Shown: one piece after another, positions 46,327 through 58,400 of the stretch
Layout: each line of letters opens with the position of its first letter
Numbering within the stretch: position 1 is the first letter of the stretch
Assembly: GCA_009733775.1 (NCBI GenBank)
Contig: WOGZ01000209.1
Location: 1 to 61,633 of the forward strand
Length of the DNA stretch: 61,633 nucleotides
Source of the DNA: Alectoria sarmentosa
Taxonomy: Eukaryota; Ascomycota; Lecanoromycetes; Lecanorales; Parmeliaceae
Direction of reading: 5' to 3'
Translations under genes and position numbers: made by a program
Notes under the pieces: generated by a model
Seen by the model: the letters and a program-made list of their open reading frames with translations, nothing else
Told to the model about the DNA's origin: nothing
The model's database searches: none

Positions 46327-48752
46327 ATGTCGACAGATTACAATTACGACGAGCAGGTTACTGATCATGGCTCTCTGCAAACAATAAGATACTGACAGGA
46401 CATCAGGGTCAATTTTTTCCCTACTTCATTCTTACCATCGCCGCACTTGTCACCCTTCCCCTGTCATACTCCCTCCTCAAGCCGGACAGAGGTCAAAGCC
46501 CCTGCTGTCCCCTCGCCCGCAAAAAAGTGGAACGAAACGCTGACAAATAATTAGATATTGAGGATACTGCCCCTCGAATAAAGTCAAATTTCAAGCCTGC
46601 AGATGACGCTCTTATTCAAGGGCAGAAAAGGAAGCAATGGCGGCGAGAAAGGAGGCTGAAGAGGATCATCACCGTGGCTACGGGCTACCTGACAATGGCG
46701 TGGATGTTTTACCTGATCATGGTCACAAAGACAACGGCACCAAAGATTTGGGACCCGTATAGTATACTCGACATTTCAAGAGTAAGAAGAAAGAAACCTG
46801 TGCTAGGAGCTTGGGCGCTGACTTTCCCCAGTCTTCAAGCGAGGCACAGATTAAGAAACGATACCGAGATCTTTCGAGGGTCTACCATCCAGACAAAGCG
46901 GTGATCGACGAGTCCAAGAATCAGACCGCCGAGGATGTCAATAATCACTGGGTTGAAGTGTCCAAAGCTTTCAAAGCTCTGACTGACGAAGAGATCCGCA
47001 ACAACTATATACAGTTCGGCCATCCGGATGGCAAGCAAAGCTTCAGCATTGGAATCGCTCTACCAAAGTTCATCGTCACAGATGGTAATGGTAAATACGT
47101 GCTTCTGGTGTATGGTGTGCTTCTTGGAGTCCTGCTGCCATACATTGTCGGGAAGTGGTGGTACGGGACACAGCGTATGACCAAAGAGAAGGTTCTCCTC
47201 GCCAGTGCGGGCAATCTGTTCAAAGAATACAAGGAAGATCTCGCAGATGGGGACGTCGTCAATGCGTTGAGTTGCGGCGAGGAGTATAAGGATATACTAA
47301 GTGGCAGCAAGATGGACTCAGGCTTGGGCAAAATTGAGAAGAGCATCGCGAGAGAACCTGGTCCCGGTCCCTGCGCATGCCTGACGCCCAAAGACCAAGA
47401 AAAGTTCCAAAGCTACGAAGGCGCTCGAAGGAAAGCCTCTGCTCTAATCTGGGCCTACCTTGGAAGAGTAAGGCTGGATGGATCGTCCCTGGACGATGGT
47501 CAGTGCTCCTGAAATCGCTCGCCCGATGCGAAACCGCTAATTATTCGCAGAGAAGTACGAAGCGGCACCTCTCGCTTTGAAGCTGAATGAAGCTTTCACA
47601 GCGATCACTCTCGCATTCGGCAGCGTCCCACAGCTTCTCTCCACTTACCGCATATCACAACACCTCATTCAAGCCGTTCCACCAAACGGCTCGCCCCTCC
47701 TCCAACTCCCACATGTCACACCTGAAATCGCCCGAAGGATTGAAATACCGCTATCGAGAGAGCATTTGACCGTCCAACAATTCATGTCAATGCCAGAATA
47801 CAAGCGGCGCAAACTTGCTACTGACCAACCTGGGGTTCTGAAGCCGGCTCAATATAATGACGTTGTCGCTGTGGCTCGTCAATTCCCTCTACTCAACGTT
47901 GAAAAGGTGTTTTTCAAAGTCATGGGCGAACGCTTCGTCACCACCGGCTCGCTTGTGCAATTCGTCGTCAAAGCTCGTGTCATCCCCCCCGGCACAGCCA
48001 ACGTCCCCGAAATGAACGAGCTAGACCTTGAGGACATCGATCCAGACGAGGGTGACCTCGATGCTCTTCTTGGTCGCAAATCATCTGGAAAGGGCAAAAT
48101 GGCGAAACTGCATGAAGGTAATGCGGCTTCGTCATCGGACGTCGAAAAGCCACTTCAACCGCCGCTGGCATACGCACCTTATTTCCCTCGTGATCACTCG
48201 CCACGCTGGCACGTCTTTCTCGCAGACAGCAAGATGGGCAAGGTTGCCGTGCCACCTTTCACGATGACCACCTTCAATAAGCCCTTGCTCGATGACCAAG
48301 GCAACCCAACATTCAACATGCAAACTTTCAAGATGCAATTTCAAGCCCCGCCGCATGCGGGGAAGTATCCGTTCGTCATGCATTTGGTCTGTGATAGCTA
48401 TATCGGGATGGATAGCAAGAAAGAGGTCGTGCTCGAAGTGGAGGATAGCGCAAAGGCTGTCGCAATGGACAATGAAGAGGATGAGATCAGTGAGCCTGAA
48501 GAAGGTATGTATTTCCTCTCCAGGATTCCATCTCCCGCCGCCGATGAGACACAAGCTGAAAGTCCCACAATAGACTCAATAGCAGGTCAAATGAATGCGT
48601 TCAAGACTGGTGGCGTCTCTGGCCTCGCCGCACCGCCCAGACGACCAAAGAAACGTATAGCTGCTGCTGAGTTGAGTGACGAGGAAAGTGACACCGAAGG
48701 CGAAGCGGAGGATACCAGCGAGACGGACACCGACACTGATAGCGAGAAGTGA
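46327..48752 (+). CDS. SEC63: Sec63, ER translocon J-protein
   Basis: Six exons (46327..46356, 46407..46491, 46555..46781, 46832..47498, 47551..48504, 48574..48752) encode 713 residues. MSTDYNYDEQGQFFPYFILT starts the first membrane segment; TGYLTMAWMFYLIMV and VLLVYGVLLGVLLPYIVG are the next two. Between them is the lumenal J domain (KIWDPYSILDISRSSSEAQI ... VYHPDKA) with HPD at residues 133-135. The Brl domain and an acidic tail (DEESDTEGEAEDTSETDTDT) follow. Sec63 joins Sec61 and Sec62 and activates the lumenal Hsp70 for post-translational import. The last intron (69 bases) is a multiple of three with no stop, so retention would insert 23 residues after SEPEEG. The spliced form gives the usual EPEEDSIAGQMNA. 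The first donor, GTTACT, is weak but required. Confidence 0.94.
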
Positions 48753-49323
48753 AAGCAGTCTAGGAATCTGTAGTCTAGATGCCAGTGACAATCCAGGAAG
48801 TAGCGATATCTTGGCATTGCGTCTGGCGTCACATTAGGGCATTCGTGGTGAGATTCTCCGCCTGTTGGGCTGCCGAAGGCTGGCTGTGTATTATTACGCT
48901 CTATTCGAGGCGATTTTGAATAGGGAAAAACTTGCACAGCACGAATACCATCGTTTCTACATCTTCTTCCTCTTCCTCTTCCTCTTCCTCTTCCTCCAAA
49001 TGGCTCACGACGTGAAAGGAAGAAGCAATTTGGCTTTTTGCGCCTTTCTGTGGGATGAAACCAGCTGCTTTCGGTTCACTCCGTGTCTTCTATTTTCAAC
49101 AAGGGTTCTTAAAAAAGCCGTTAATCTCGAGTTCAAGAGTCCAAGCAAAGCAATATGGGAAGTGCAAAACAAAGGTGCCGTTTCACGAGGTGCAATGACA
49201 ATGGCAAATCTCTCCATGACCCTTCTTTGTCTGACTGCCATTCGCCAAGCCACAAACAAGCAAAGGCTTTGGTGGCCTCATACCTCATGCCATATATTTA
49301 GAAATAAGCCTGCTCACATGTTG
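48753..49323. other. Convergent intergenic region
   Basis: SEC63 and the acyltransferase gene end towards each other over these 571 bases. There is a TTCCTC repeat at 48962-48996. Nothing else is supported. Confidence 0.5.
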
Positions 49324-52116
49324 TCAGAAATCTGCCAGATCTTTGGATGAATGCCTCTTCATTTGTCTGCTCACCATATTAAGCAGCCACATGACTCCCA
49401 GAATAATACCAATTCTTACCCTTAGATCTCCAGCAGCCAGCCTCTTCATTCTGCTCGCTGACCTGATCGCCTCAGCCCCAAAACCATCTGCAACGCGGCC
49501 AATGTTAAACACACCTCTCACGTCCTCTTTACGTTTTATTCTTGGTAACCCATCTTCTCCGCCAACGACACCATCGTCCATCTCTTCTACATCTCGCCTC
49601 CCTTCGCTTGGATCGATGATCCAACTGGTCAGAGCCTGGGTGGCAGCCGCGACATGCCAGCATACCCAGAGGAAGATGATTGTTAGGACCGCCAAATCTA
49701 CCCTTGCACCAGCATCATCTCCTGCAATCCCTTCGAAGACTCCCAAGGCCAAAAGTCCCTTAGTATCTGCCGCCAGCCAAATGTGGAATTGTAGCGTGAA
49801 AGTCTCGAGGGAATGCCGACCAACCCACGCGAAGACTGAGGAATGGAAGTTGCGTGTATGACGGCTGATGTTGCGAAAAGTGACAAATGCAAGTATGGGC
49901 GCTGTGGAGATGTACGGAACCCATGTATTGTACGCGTTTTTGTCAGGAGTACGATGAGCGAATAGATAGAAAACTGGGGGTATGACGAGAGCCATGGGTA
50001 GCCATATAAAGCGAAAAAGCCAGGGGATCTGGCGAACGAGGCGGTTGAGCGCGCTGTCTTCCGGCGGGTCTACGTGTAAGGCATCCAAATATTTCACAAA
50101 AAGTGTGCCGCAAAGCATACCCGTATAGACGATATAGCTATCGAGTTGGAGTCGAAAGCGCCATTCAGTGACATTCCAGTGTATGTTGCAACACTTCTCC
50201 AGGACTTGAAAGAAAGTTTCGAATATGCCGGGAACTCTGATCAAAGCTGTTGTTGAGATCGCAGAGATCAACACCTTGGCTATCAGAAAGCCCAGATAAC
50301 AATTCCTTGAGTGGCCCACTGCCATGGTGAGGTAGATTACCAGATACCAGAAACTGATCAGGGGGGCGAAATAGTAGAAAAGATAGTCTGTCTTCATCAC
50401 GTAAGGAAGGAGGCAGCTCAGCATGTTGAGTCGTATGAGCACTGCAGCAGAGCGTCGAAGAGAGTAATCAGATCTTTTACAAAAGAACACAGTATGCCCA
50501 AAGCCTGTCATGAAGATGTACGAAGCGACTAGAAGCCGGACAGTTTCGTAAATCCACAACGTCCTCGATGCTCCTGTGTAATGGTAGATCAAGATGATAA
50601 ATTGCATCCACCCTTTCCACTCATCTGTTTGATGTCTCGAGAGAAAGGGCTGGTCTTGCACTATTATTCTCTGAGTCGGGCAGCCAGAGTTCTTGTGCAA
50701 TGGTGCGGGCGCGGAGCGACGTATGGAGAAGAATCCCAGCACAAGCGTGGCCGTGCAGAGGCACATGAATCCTGTGAATGAGTATTGCTTCTGAGCCTTG
50801 TTGAATAGCTGTGTGCGATCGGCATAATAGCAATAGCAGATAGCTGATGCTAGGACCGTGATAGCCCGTGTGACTTTGCGAGAAGGAAGGAAATTGGACC
50901 TTTTGGCGTCTGCAATCGATCAGCTGGCAGCCCATCCGATTGACATACAAATCTCACCTTTAGACGTTATGAGGATGATCGCGGGCAGCAGACCCAAAGA
51001 AACGTTGAGAATTATGGACTGGACCCAGTTCGGCCTCTGATATATGTTGCAACAAGTCTTGTCCATCGGGTATCCTCTGACATTGGAATGGCGTAGGAAA
51101 GCATTGCATCTCGCGTTAAGCAGCACGTCAGCCATTTCACGGGCCACTGCTCCGTTGACATGCAGGCCATCTTGATCGTACGCCGAAGGTTCGCGCCAAA
51201 TCATGTGGGAGAAGGACCATGCAACTGTAACATTCTGTCGAACCGACAGCTGTTGCAAATGTTGGAATATGGGCTTAACCCTAGCTGGCGTGATGGTCCT
51301 GGCCCGCTCTGGGGACAACGCGTCGTAACGTGGTACGTGGATTGGGGCAATGACAACAAGGTCATACTCGCCCTCAGAGCCTTGACCCGACGGGCTTGAT
51401 GGCGTTCCATGAGACTTCCTATCCTGCAGAGCACGCATTATCTCACTAGTAGAACTCTCGAACTGCTGATAGGAAGCATCGCCAAGATATCGCGCATTCC
51501 ACAATCCTCCTCCCAGTAGGAGAATTGCTGCTGTATCAATCTGATTATTTCTGGCTCCGGGCAGCGATGTCGCTGCAACTTCTTGGTAGAGACCTGATGT
51601 GTTGAGGTATGGATCCCAGAAAAATTCGATCCTGACGCCGTGTGCATCCACGGACATACTCGAATGCTTATCTTCTCCCTCGTCTCGAATGTCGAGCTTT
51701 TTTGCCAAAGCCCAAAAAACTTGCCTTGTGACAGAATCGCCAATGAAGACGATCCTTCGAGATTTCAAACATGTAGTGAGGTCCCTGGTATTGTACTCAT
51801 GCATCATGCAACCTGCAGGCTGCCAATTTTGATATCCTTTGACCGAATGATATGGGTCAGGGGCGTCGAGCCATCGGCCACGACTTAGCAGTGCGTCACA
51901 TTTGTTGGGATCATAACTATCTGCACAGCATGTCAGTCTTAAGGCAGAGGGCGTAAGCAGGGTGAAGGGGAAGTATAGGCCTTTGCAGTGCTCCTTACCT
52001 TGCCAGAAGTGCCTGTACATGACAAGAATGACAACCGTGATGAAGAGCGATAGACATGCACAATTGACGGCATCTTGCAAGTCCAAACATGCAGCTCGAA
52101 GTCTACGTAAGTACAT
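49324..52116 (-). CDS. Cas1p-type membrane O-acyltransferase with GDS-lipase-like lumenal domain
   Basis: Three exons, complement(49324..50909, 50958..51920, 51999..52116), encode 888 residues. MYLRRLRAACLDLQD... leads into a signal-anchor helix (LSLFITVVILVMYRHFW). The lumenal domain has YDPNKCDALLSRGRWLD, WQPAGCMMHEY and the SGNH/GDS motif RRIVFIGDSVTRQVFW, with DGLHVNG supplying the Asp/His pair. The C-terminal half has about ten membrane helices with DEWKGWMQFIILIYHYTGAS, the Cas1p acyltransferase signature. Fungal Cas1 and animal CASD1 O-acetylate surface or secretory-pathway glycans; the target here is presumably capsule-like or cell-wall glycan. Intron 1 (78 bases) is a multiple of three without a stop, so its retention would add 26 residues. 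Identification is strong. Confidence 0.9.
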
Positions 52117-52118
52117 GG

Positions 52119-52157
52119 CTGTGACTGACTGTGACTGTGACTGTGACTGTGACTGTC
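52119..52157. repeat. TGTGAC hexamer tandem repeat
   Basis: Five to six copies of TGTGAC/CTGTGA, starting three bases from the start codon of the leftward acyltransferase gene. They read as GTCACA in its leader. Confidence 0.9.
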
Positions 52158-52314
52158 TGGTGACTTGGTGACTTGGCGAGTCAAGACTCAAGGTTGTTGA
52201 TTGCTGGTTGCGGGTGGGTGTTGTCAAAAAGGAAAGCAGATCAACAAGGCTTTCTCTTCCCGCGAATGGCTTGTGGTTTTCCGAGGCAGCAACGACTTGC
52301 TTCCTGCACGCCTT

Positions 52315-52343
52315 TCCACAATCCACAATCCACAATCCACAAT
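52315..52343. repeat. CCACAAT heptamer tandem repeat
   Basis: Four tandem CCACAAT units upstream of the leftward acyltransferase gene. The unit contains CCACAAT rather than the true CCAAT box, so HAP-complex binding is doubtful. Confidence 0.85.
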
Positions 52344-52698
52344 ATCCGCGTCTGGAAAGGCCTCTTCTCCAAGAAAATTTACTTGGAGAGGGGCAGTACC
52401 AAGTCTCACCTACATTACAGTAGATATAATTGCCACTTGATCGAGGCTCCCAAGGCAATGTGGGCCATGATCATGCACAAGGCACGCTGTCACCTACTGA
52501 TGATGCTTCTTCAGAATCACAATCCACACATTCTTGAGCTTCAATTAGAAAGGTGGGGTCCTGACCAGTTCACCCGGTTTGGGAGACCCAAGACTGGGGA
52601 TAGACACTTTCCATTGATAGATTGATAGGCATCGTCACGTCAGCCTCATCACCCACCTTGGGAAGCGGTATTCGTCGCAAGCACTAATCGCAACCTCT

Positions 52699-55127
52699 TT
52701 ACACCTCTACCAGAGGCCGCTGAGCAGCCTGTTGTTGCTCTGCCACATTGGAGCTTTCGCCACCCTCAACTGGCCCCTCTGCAACAATTCCCTCCCCAGT
52801 GTCAGAATTCCCCTCCTGTCGCTCTCGTGCCTCCTCTTCCTCCTTCCTTGCACGCTCCTCCCTCTCCTGGGCTTCAACCTGCCGTGCAGCCTCTGCTGCT
52901 TCCCTGGCTGCAATATGTCTCTCACCAACACCGGGTACTAAGCTTGCAACAAACAAGGCAACAGCTCGTTCTACCCTGCGAAAGCTTTGACGAACAAAGC
53001 TTACATCCTGACGTTCTCTCTCTTGCAGAAGACGCTCTGCTGCTTCCTGAGGTGTTGGCTCACGATTCGCAGGCCGCGTGCCTCCCCTATCGGCATTGTT
53101 GCCAGCACCATCAGCGCCTGCACGAGGGCGCTCATTAGCTGCAAGAGGAACAAGACCCTCTGCATGCCTTCTGATTGGATCCCAGATTCCTTGAATCACA
53201 GGTCGGAATATCCCGGTCTGAGCAATGAATACCAGGCTAGCGATCAGTCCAAGAAGCATGGTTCGACGCCACCCTGCACCAGCAGTAAAGAAATACACAA
53301 AGCCAAAGAGCCTTATCAATAACCAGATGTGTCCTCCAAGCGGCAGAAGAATGCGTGCTAGGTCTCTGGCCTGATTCACTTGTTGCTGCTGCTGTATCTG
53401 TGCCGCTTGAGCAGCGTCCGCGGGCTGTGGCGCTAGTTGCTGTCCTTGCGCAAACTGGACCTCATCCACATGGGGCTGTTGTCCATTGTTGGGGATGTTG
53501 TTGTTTGTTGTTTGGGCTTGTACAGGGACAGTAGCGGTGGGGTGTATCACAGAGTGAGGAGTGACGGTCCCAAGGGAAGGAAATTGCCAAGGGGTGGTAT
53601 AAAATCCTTGTGGCGAGACTAGTAAAGCGTGTGGTCCACTGGATGAGGAGACGACATACACGGCAGAAGATTCGGCTCCTTGAGCCACTCTTTGCGAAGC
53701 TGCTCGCTCGTGAGCTGTTCGAATCAGGTGGTTATGTAAGGTTTCCCGCAGATGACTCGAATGACGAGAAAGGTTAGCCAAACGAGTTCGTAGTGCGCTT
53801 GCGACTTCTTGTGGTAGATCCGGAATTTCCCTCAGCATTTCTTGGGCCTGTTCAAATACAGAATCTGGCAAAGGGCTGCCCCCAGACATAGCAGCCTCCA
53901 TGGTAGAGAGATTGGATTGGAGATGCATGAGTGCAATGTTCGGCGTTGGAGTTCGACCGATGCCTGCAACTGGTGGAGGGCTTCCGGCCGTTGCACCCAT
54001 GGCTGCAGTCTGTGGTGAATGGTTAGGCTGAAGTGCAGGTGACGTACGTCTTGGTGTGTTTGGGACTGCATGCAAAGCATTGGGAGATGCGGCATGGGGG
54101 GTTCGAAACCCGTTATGAGCATGAATATTCGTCGGTCCACTCTGTATGACCATCTGCCATCTCTCCCCATTTGGTCCATGATTCTCACGGACCACTGTAC
54201 TTGTGTTTCCAGGAGTTGTAGGTGGTGCCGAAGCTGGGCCTTGGCCGTGGCTCTGTGGTGTTGATAATCCAGTCTGCGGGGAAGCAGTGGAAGGGTTGAT
54301 CTGTCCATTCTGCATGGGACCACTGTGTATCGCGTGTTGTTCATTTGCTGCTATCACTTGCTGTTGTTGCGCCATGACATGATGAAGAGCAGGCTGTACA
54401 AAGGCTGGTGGCTGATACGGCTGTGTTGAAGGTTGGTTAGGAGGCACTCCTTGAAGCATAGGGTTGTTGCCAATAGCCGCAAGTTGAGCTGCAAGTTGCT
54501 GGTTTACTGCATGAAACTGGGCAAAAGCCTGTTGAAGTTGTGGAGGGAATTGACCTTGAGGAAGAGCACCGTTTCCATGGCCATGACCATATCCAGGCGC
54601 ATGTACGTGATAGTATGGTACTGGAGGAGTTGGAACATTACCCTGAGCAAACTGTCTTTGGGATGCATGTACGGTCTCATTAACCTGCTGTGGGTTCTGT
54701 GGAGTTCCGTAGATATTAGGGCTGTTATATGCATGCTGCGCTGGGGAAGCCTGCTGGCCCTGGCTTGGGTGTGCGGCGGACGCTGAAGATGCTGGCTGAG
54801 AGGCCGCTTCTGGCGGTAAGACTAGGTGGAGTGATAGGGTTTCGGAGCTATTTATCTATTCATTGTCAGCTTGTGGGGTGAATGACATGGTAGGAGACAA
54901 ACAATTTCTTGGGTGAAAACGTCTTTCAGAGTCTTTCCCACATCAACCAGAGCATGGCCACGGTATATCAAACGTTGCCGGGCCGGATCAGGATGGGTTG
55001 CAACTTCGGCTGATATCTTTTCTCTCAATTCGCCGATGCTCGTCGCTGTAGATATGCCGGAGAAGGTAAGTTTGTTGACCTCTTGTGATGGCGACAAGAT
55101 GACGAGGTTGATGTGAGTTTTCTCCAT
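52699..55127 (-). CDS. HERP-like ubiquitin-domain ER membrane protein
   Basis: Two exons, complement(52699..54855, 54903..55127), encode 793 residues. The 47-base intron is placed so that TQEI joins INSSETLSLHLVLPP. Residues ~5-85 form a ubiquitin-like domain (INLVILSPSQEVNKLTFSGI ... RQRLIYRGHALVDVGKTLKD). A long Gln/Pro/His-rich linker follows. Near residues 600-650 are two hydrophobic segments, HIWLLIRLFGFVYFF and MLLGLIASLVFIAQTGIF, then a charged C-terminus. This layout matches HERPUD/Usa1-type scaffolds of ER-associated degradation, which link the Hrd1 ligase to partners. Overall similarity is by architecture, not by long conserved motifs. The gene is the last before the AT-rich tract, and its start lies about 270 bases from it. 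Confidence 0.78.
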
Positions 55128-55332
55128 TGTATAGGTAATCGGTAATTCAGGCGAGGCTCCCTTCAATACTCATACTGCGTACACCAGTCGCCATCAGACA
55201 CGCAATTATAATGGGAGACATCATACCAGATGAGAGCTTATTGAGTGATCTGGCCAAATATATTGATACCCGAGATTACATAACCTGTCGCCCCCGAAGT
55301 TTTACCGATTAATCAGCGAACGAGGGAGCGGG

Positions 55333-55352
55333 TTGCCTCAGTTTGCCTCAGT
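55333..55352. repeat. Tandem 10-base direct repeat at the AT-tract boundary
   Basis: TTGCCTCAGT occurs twice back to back, just before base composition falls. It could be chance or the trace of an insertion. Confidence 0.85.
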
Positions 55353-55390
55353 CTAGGGCATTGCAAATTGCGCAATATGCTCACCATTGC

Positions 55391-55421
55391 ATGCAAATTG
55401 CAATATTAACGCAATTTGCAT
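55391..55421. repeat. Perfect 11-base inverted repeat at the AT-tract boundary
   Basis: The arms ATGCAAATTGC (55391-55401) and GCAATTTGCAT (55411-55421) are exact reverse complements around a nine-base spacer. Further GCAAATTGC copies lie just upstream. The element sits where normal sequence turns into the AT-rich tract and may mark the end of an old inserted element. Confidence 0.85.
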
Positions 55422-55429
55422 ACAATTGC

Positions 55430-58400
55430 TTATGTAAAGTTAAGGTTAAAATTAATCATTACTCTGCAACTATTTGCCATCAACATCATATTTCATATAT
55501 ATATATATATTTATTTATATATTTCGATAAATCGAATTGAATTATTTATTATTTATTTTTATTAATGAGCATAATTTAAAAAGATTAAAAAAACTTACAA
55601 AAAAGAAATTATTTTATACGCATAATATTTTAATTTCGAACGAAAAATTAATTATTTTAAAAAATTTGATATTATAAAATAAATGTGATAATGAATTTAT
55701 TAATGCGAAAAATAAAAAAAATTATAATCACGATATAAAAATTCCTAAAAAATCAATTATTAAAAAAATTATTTAATTATATTTTTTATTATTTTTTAAC
55801 CTCGTGATAACTTTAAATATAATAAAAAATTTAATATAAATTGCGTTTTTTATCGTTATAAATAAATTATAATTTCGATGCGATTAATGTGCAATGCATA
55901 TAATTTGCAAAAAAAATCTTATATTAATTTCTTAAACGTGTTAAAATTGCTAAGCCTCTTCGAGTTAATTCGTCAACTTCGTAATTTTTAAATAACATAT
56001 TTAAGCGCAAACTTCTATAATTTTATTAAATCTACGTTTGTATTTTTAATCGATGATAATTATTAATATATATAAAGAAATAATGTAAAATTAAGTTAAA
56101 ATATCTTAAATTTGTATATGCACTTAGTCAAAAAATTAAGTAATTTTTCTATTTCGAATAACGCTCAAATAACGACGTTTAGGTCTTTTAAACACCTTTA
56201 TTAAAAATTTATATATAAAAATCTTACACTTTATGCTTTTTACTTTTTTTAATATATAATTTTTTTATATTTTCGTGAATTGTAATACTTTATTTACGTT
56301 TTTCAACGATATAAAAATGATGTTTATCGATTTATTATTAACGATATAAAAAAATATTTAAATATCGATTTTAAAGTTGTATAACGCTTATTTAAAGCGA
56401 TTAATTTTTTTTTCGTTTTAATTATTTATCTGCTGAATTGCGTGCAATTATTATTTTTTTATTAATATATTAATCAATTATTAAATGAATATATTTATTA
56501 TCGATGTTTTTTTAAAACGTATAATTAAATGAACTCGATATTATAATCGTTTCTCAATATTTTTTTAAAATCTTTATTAACGCCTATAAACGTCGCTTTT
56601 TAAATAAATCTTTTTTCGTTAATAATCGAGATAAAACATTAATTATTATTAAAAAATTAATTAATAATATTTTAAAAAAAAATGTGAAAGACCTTTTAAA
56701 AGAGTTAAAATAAACTTTTTTTTTCACAGCCGTCGTTCTTTTAAGTTAATCGGTTTTCGTTTTTTTAAAACGTATTCTTTTTTTTATCTCGATTATCGTC
56801 TTCTTTTTTATTCACCGACGCGTTTTTTATATTTTTAAACGATCGAAAAATGTTTTAATCGATGTAAAGAATTCTTTACTGCGAGATCTATTAACAGATT
56901 TTTTTAATATCAATTTTTTTGATAACTCTCTCTCAAATTCGTATTTTAATTCTCTTTTAATAATTATTCAATTTTTAATAAAATTGATAAATTATATTGC
57001 GCGTTATTTATATATTATAAAGTTTTTGCGACATAATCTCGATTTTATAAATTAAATTTACGATCGATATAATGCGACGTTATTTAAAAACGAGATATTT
57101 AAATGATGTTATAATAACGATAAAATTGAAGTCGTTACAGTTAAAATAAACGTTTTATAAAACGATAATTAAGATAACGATTAAAACGAAAATAAAGAAC
57201 ATTATAAAATTAAAACGAATATAAATAATTTCATTAATTTTAACGAGCGTGATATTAATAACATTTTATATTTTTGAAATTTAACATCATGATTTTAATC
57301 GATAAGTGTAAAAAATATCGCGTTTATAGCGTTCAATATAATAACGTCGCCTCGATAATCTTATAATAAATTATTATTAATCACTCGATCGCTTCATTTA
57401 TATATAAAATATAAAACGCGATTATTATTTATATATTTATTTTAACATCTTTAGAGAGCGAGAAATCGATTTTTTATTAAATTTATATCATAAATAGCAT
57501 TTAAAAATAGTTTATAATACGATATAATTTTCTCTTAATCGCGTTTTTTATATTAATTGTGTTAAATATAATTATTATAATAATTTTAAATAATAATTTT
57601 ATCGAAAAATAATTATTTTTTTCAAAAACATTAATTTTTATATTATTATTTTCAAAACGATATTTAAAAAATTGAAGATCGATTTAATTATACGAGGTTA
57701 TAAGTTATTATATAAAAATTCGTAATATCATAATTCACGCACTTATAATTATTTTATTTTAAATAAAATCGTTATTATTTAAGAAAGCGATATAAATAAT
57801 TTATTAAATATATTCGAGACAAAAAACGTTTTCATTGAGATTTAAAGTAACGATAAATATAATATTTTATATTAATATTTCATTTATATATTATTACGTT
57901 ATTCTCTCATTTTTTCATTCGACGAATAATTATAATATAATAATAAATTTGTTGTAAATGTTTTATTGTTAATTAAGATAATAATAACAATCTCGTTTTA
58001 CGAGTTAATAATCGAAAAGATTTAATACGAGTCACATTAATTTCTTTTTATAAATTTGTTTCTTTATTTCTTCAAATTTATCAAATTAATTCTTTATAAA
58101 TATTTTATATAAATTTATTTTATTAAATTTAATCGTTTTCTTTATTGCGATAAGTTATTTTAATATTTTATTTACGATATATATATAATCGTTAAAAGCA
58201 ATCGATTTTATTAAATGAAACGAAATTAAAAAATTATTCGAATTAATACTCATTAAGTAATTATTGATATTTAAGTCGATAAAATTATTACGAGCGCATA
58301 AATTAATAAATAATATATTATTCTTCTTTTCTTATATTAAAAAGATTTACGATTTATAAAATAATTTTATTTAAATTATATAATCTTAATTACTAAATTT

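Larger units (their letters stand above)
52117..52698. other. Intergenic with TGTGAC and CCACAAT repeats
   Basis: This interval is the leader/promoter of the acyltransferase gene and the 3' region of the HERP-like gene. It contains about five TGTGAC units (52119-52157) directly beside the acyltransferase start codon and about four CCACAAT units at 52315-52343. No gene is seen. Confidence 0.55.

Noticed and set aside
54100..54125. tRNA T-loop-like GGTTCGAAACC
   Set aside because: It lies inside the HERP-like coding sequence and no cloverleaf can be drawn around it.
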